From positions 1 through 64,000 of the forward strand of contig ADNK01000513.1 of assembly GCA_000320545.1 (NCBI GenBank): DNA of 64,000 bases, written 5' to 3'. The position numbers and the translations under genes were made by a program. The notes beneath the pieces were generated by a model that was not told the DNA's origin, ran no database searches, and worked only from the letters and a program-made list of their open reading frames with translations. Below, piece by piece: positions 63,201 to 64,000 of the stretch. Position 1 is the stretch's first letter. Every line of letters begins with the position of its first letter. The stretch comes from Bigelowiella natans CCMP2755 (Eukaryota; Cercozoa; Chlorarachniophyceae).

Positions 63201-64000
63201 GAAGCTGAAGCTGAAGCTGAGAAAGAAACTGTAGAAAAACAGAAAGAGGATGAAGCAAAAAGAACTGATGTTGAGGAAGAAGAAGCTTGGAGAAATGTCC
63301 AAATGGAAGCAGAGGATGAAAAGAAAGCACAAGTGATGAATGCTGCAAACAAGCAAGATGCAGATACATCTGAAGCTCTGAAAAATGAAGCTAGCGCCAA
63401 TAAGCATGAAGAGAAGACTATAACAGTAGCAGCATCAGAGGGTAATGAGCAGGTCGATGATGTCGAGGGAACAAATAGGACAGCTGTTGCAGCTGCCGAT
63501 GACGATCTAGATAGTGAAGAGAAAGTAGAAGTAAAAAATGATGAAGTTTCTGCGGGGACTGAGGGTCAGGAAACCGATAAATGTGCAGAGGAATCAAAAG
63601 AACTCACCGAAGAGAAGGCTGTCATATCAGAAGCAGCAGCAGCAGCATCAGAGGGTGATGAGCAGGTCGACGATACTGATGGAACAAATAAGACAGCTGT
63701 TACGGCTGCCGATGACGATCTAGAAAGCGAAGAGAAAGTAGAAATAAAAAATGATGAAGTTTCTGCGGGCTCTGAGGGCAAAGAAAAAGAAAACACCGAC
63801 AAAAGTGAGGAGGAATCAAAAGAGCTTACCGAAGAGAAGGCTATCACAGCAGAAGCAAGCGATGAGAAAGAGGAAGTAAAAAATGATGAAGTTTCTGCGG
63901 GCTCTGAGGGCAAAGAAAAAGAAAACACCGACAAAGTGAGGAGGAATCAAAAGAGCTTACTGAAGAGAAGCTATCACAGCAGAAGCAAGCGATGAGGAAG
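60269..64000 (+). CDS. Coiled-coil protein with acidic tandem repeats, 3' end outside window
   Basis: Exons 60269-60286, 60347-60397, 60458-60529, 60593-61822 and 62193 to beyond the edge join in phase 0. The N-terminal part (FNDTEEYLRQLDLEFREEKA; EYDENRKSAAKKK) is helical. The 410-codon exon has a basic linker and long coiled coils (RLHKRLSMLERMVQEQQQVL; SLREQCASQRRKISRLEGK) and ends in a His/Arg/Gln-rich stretch. The last exon is very acidic (Glu, Lys, Asp, Ala) and holds four copies of a roughly 60-residue repeat around EQVDDxxGTNKTAV and VKNDEVSAG, near 62407, 62641, 63430 and 63640, plus a partial fifth from about 63860. The fifth copy has two single-base losses that end the frame at 63995. 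No family was recognised; a structural or cytoskeletal scaffold is a guess from composition. Confidence 0.7.

Overview
This window is nuclear DNA from a eukaryote, most likely a unicellular protist. The genes are broken by many GT-AG introns. Exons can be traced because each predicted junction keeps the reading frame and rebuilds known domains. Introns and spacers are full of microsatellites (CA, TA, GA, TTC, GAT, GTT and others), so many long open frames are only translated repeats (poly-D, poly-V, poly-L, poly-C, SLSLSL, THTHTH). A DUF2358-type protein with a transit-like N-terminus hints at a plastid-bearing lineage, and the Ras-association/PH protein would fit an amoeboid or cercozoan cell. 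Both hints are weak and I do not name the organism.

Layout from left to right. A partial zinc-type alcohol dehydrogenase (MDR, minus) runs off the left edge. It is followed by a small two-exon signal-anchor protein (3563-4067, minus) and a large armadillo-MATH-Tudor protein (5618-11757, minus). Head-to-head with the latter is a very large ZFC3H1-like nuclear RNA-surveillance protein (12612 to about 24 kb, plus). Next come a DUF2358 protein (26368-27323, minus), a 19-exon mARC/MOSC molybdenum-cofactor enzyme (27956-32438, plus), an ER thioredoxin-related membrane protein with a damaged or unusual middle (33083-34400, minus) and a short coronin (36152-37589, minus). A 27-exon RA-PH adaptor follows (38892-46657, plus), then an MMTAG2-like protein (48405-49714, minus), an intronless UBZ/WWE protein (50309-51616, plus), an unrecognised multi-exon gene (52553 to at least 55497, minus), an F-box plus Yae1-type protein (57120-58131, plus), mitochondrial ribosomal protein uS19 (59271-59891, minus) and a coiled-coil, acidic-repeat protein that runs off the right edge (60269 onward, plus).

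Most genes are arranged as alternating divergent and convergent pairs. All six convergent spacers, and two long spacers lying downstream of minus-strand genes, hold degenerate sequence rich in CTAG, GCTAGC and TCTAGA palindromes. The divergent, promoter-type spacers lack it. This is the most interesting genome-scale signal I found. No rRNA, convincing tRNA, CRISPR array, transposon or viral gene was seen.

Functionally the window is a housekeeping mixture: RNA surveillance (ZFC3H1-like), cytoskeleton and signalling (coronin, RA-PH), ER and redox functions (thioredoxin-like, MDR, mARC), ubiquitin-linked proteins (UBZ/WWE, F-box, MATH) and mitochondrial translation (uS19). I see no evidence that they form one pathway. 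Exon coordinates were worked out by hand from splice consensus, phase continuity and domain fit; untranslated regions are not defined.
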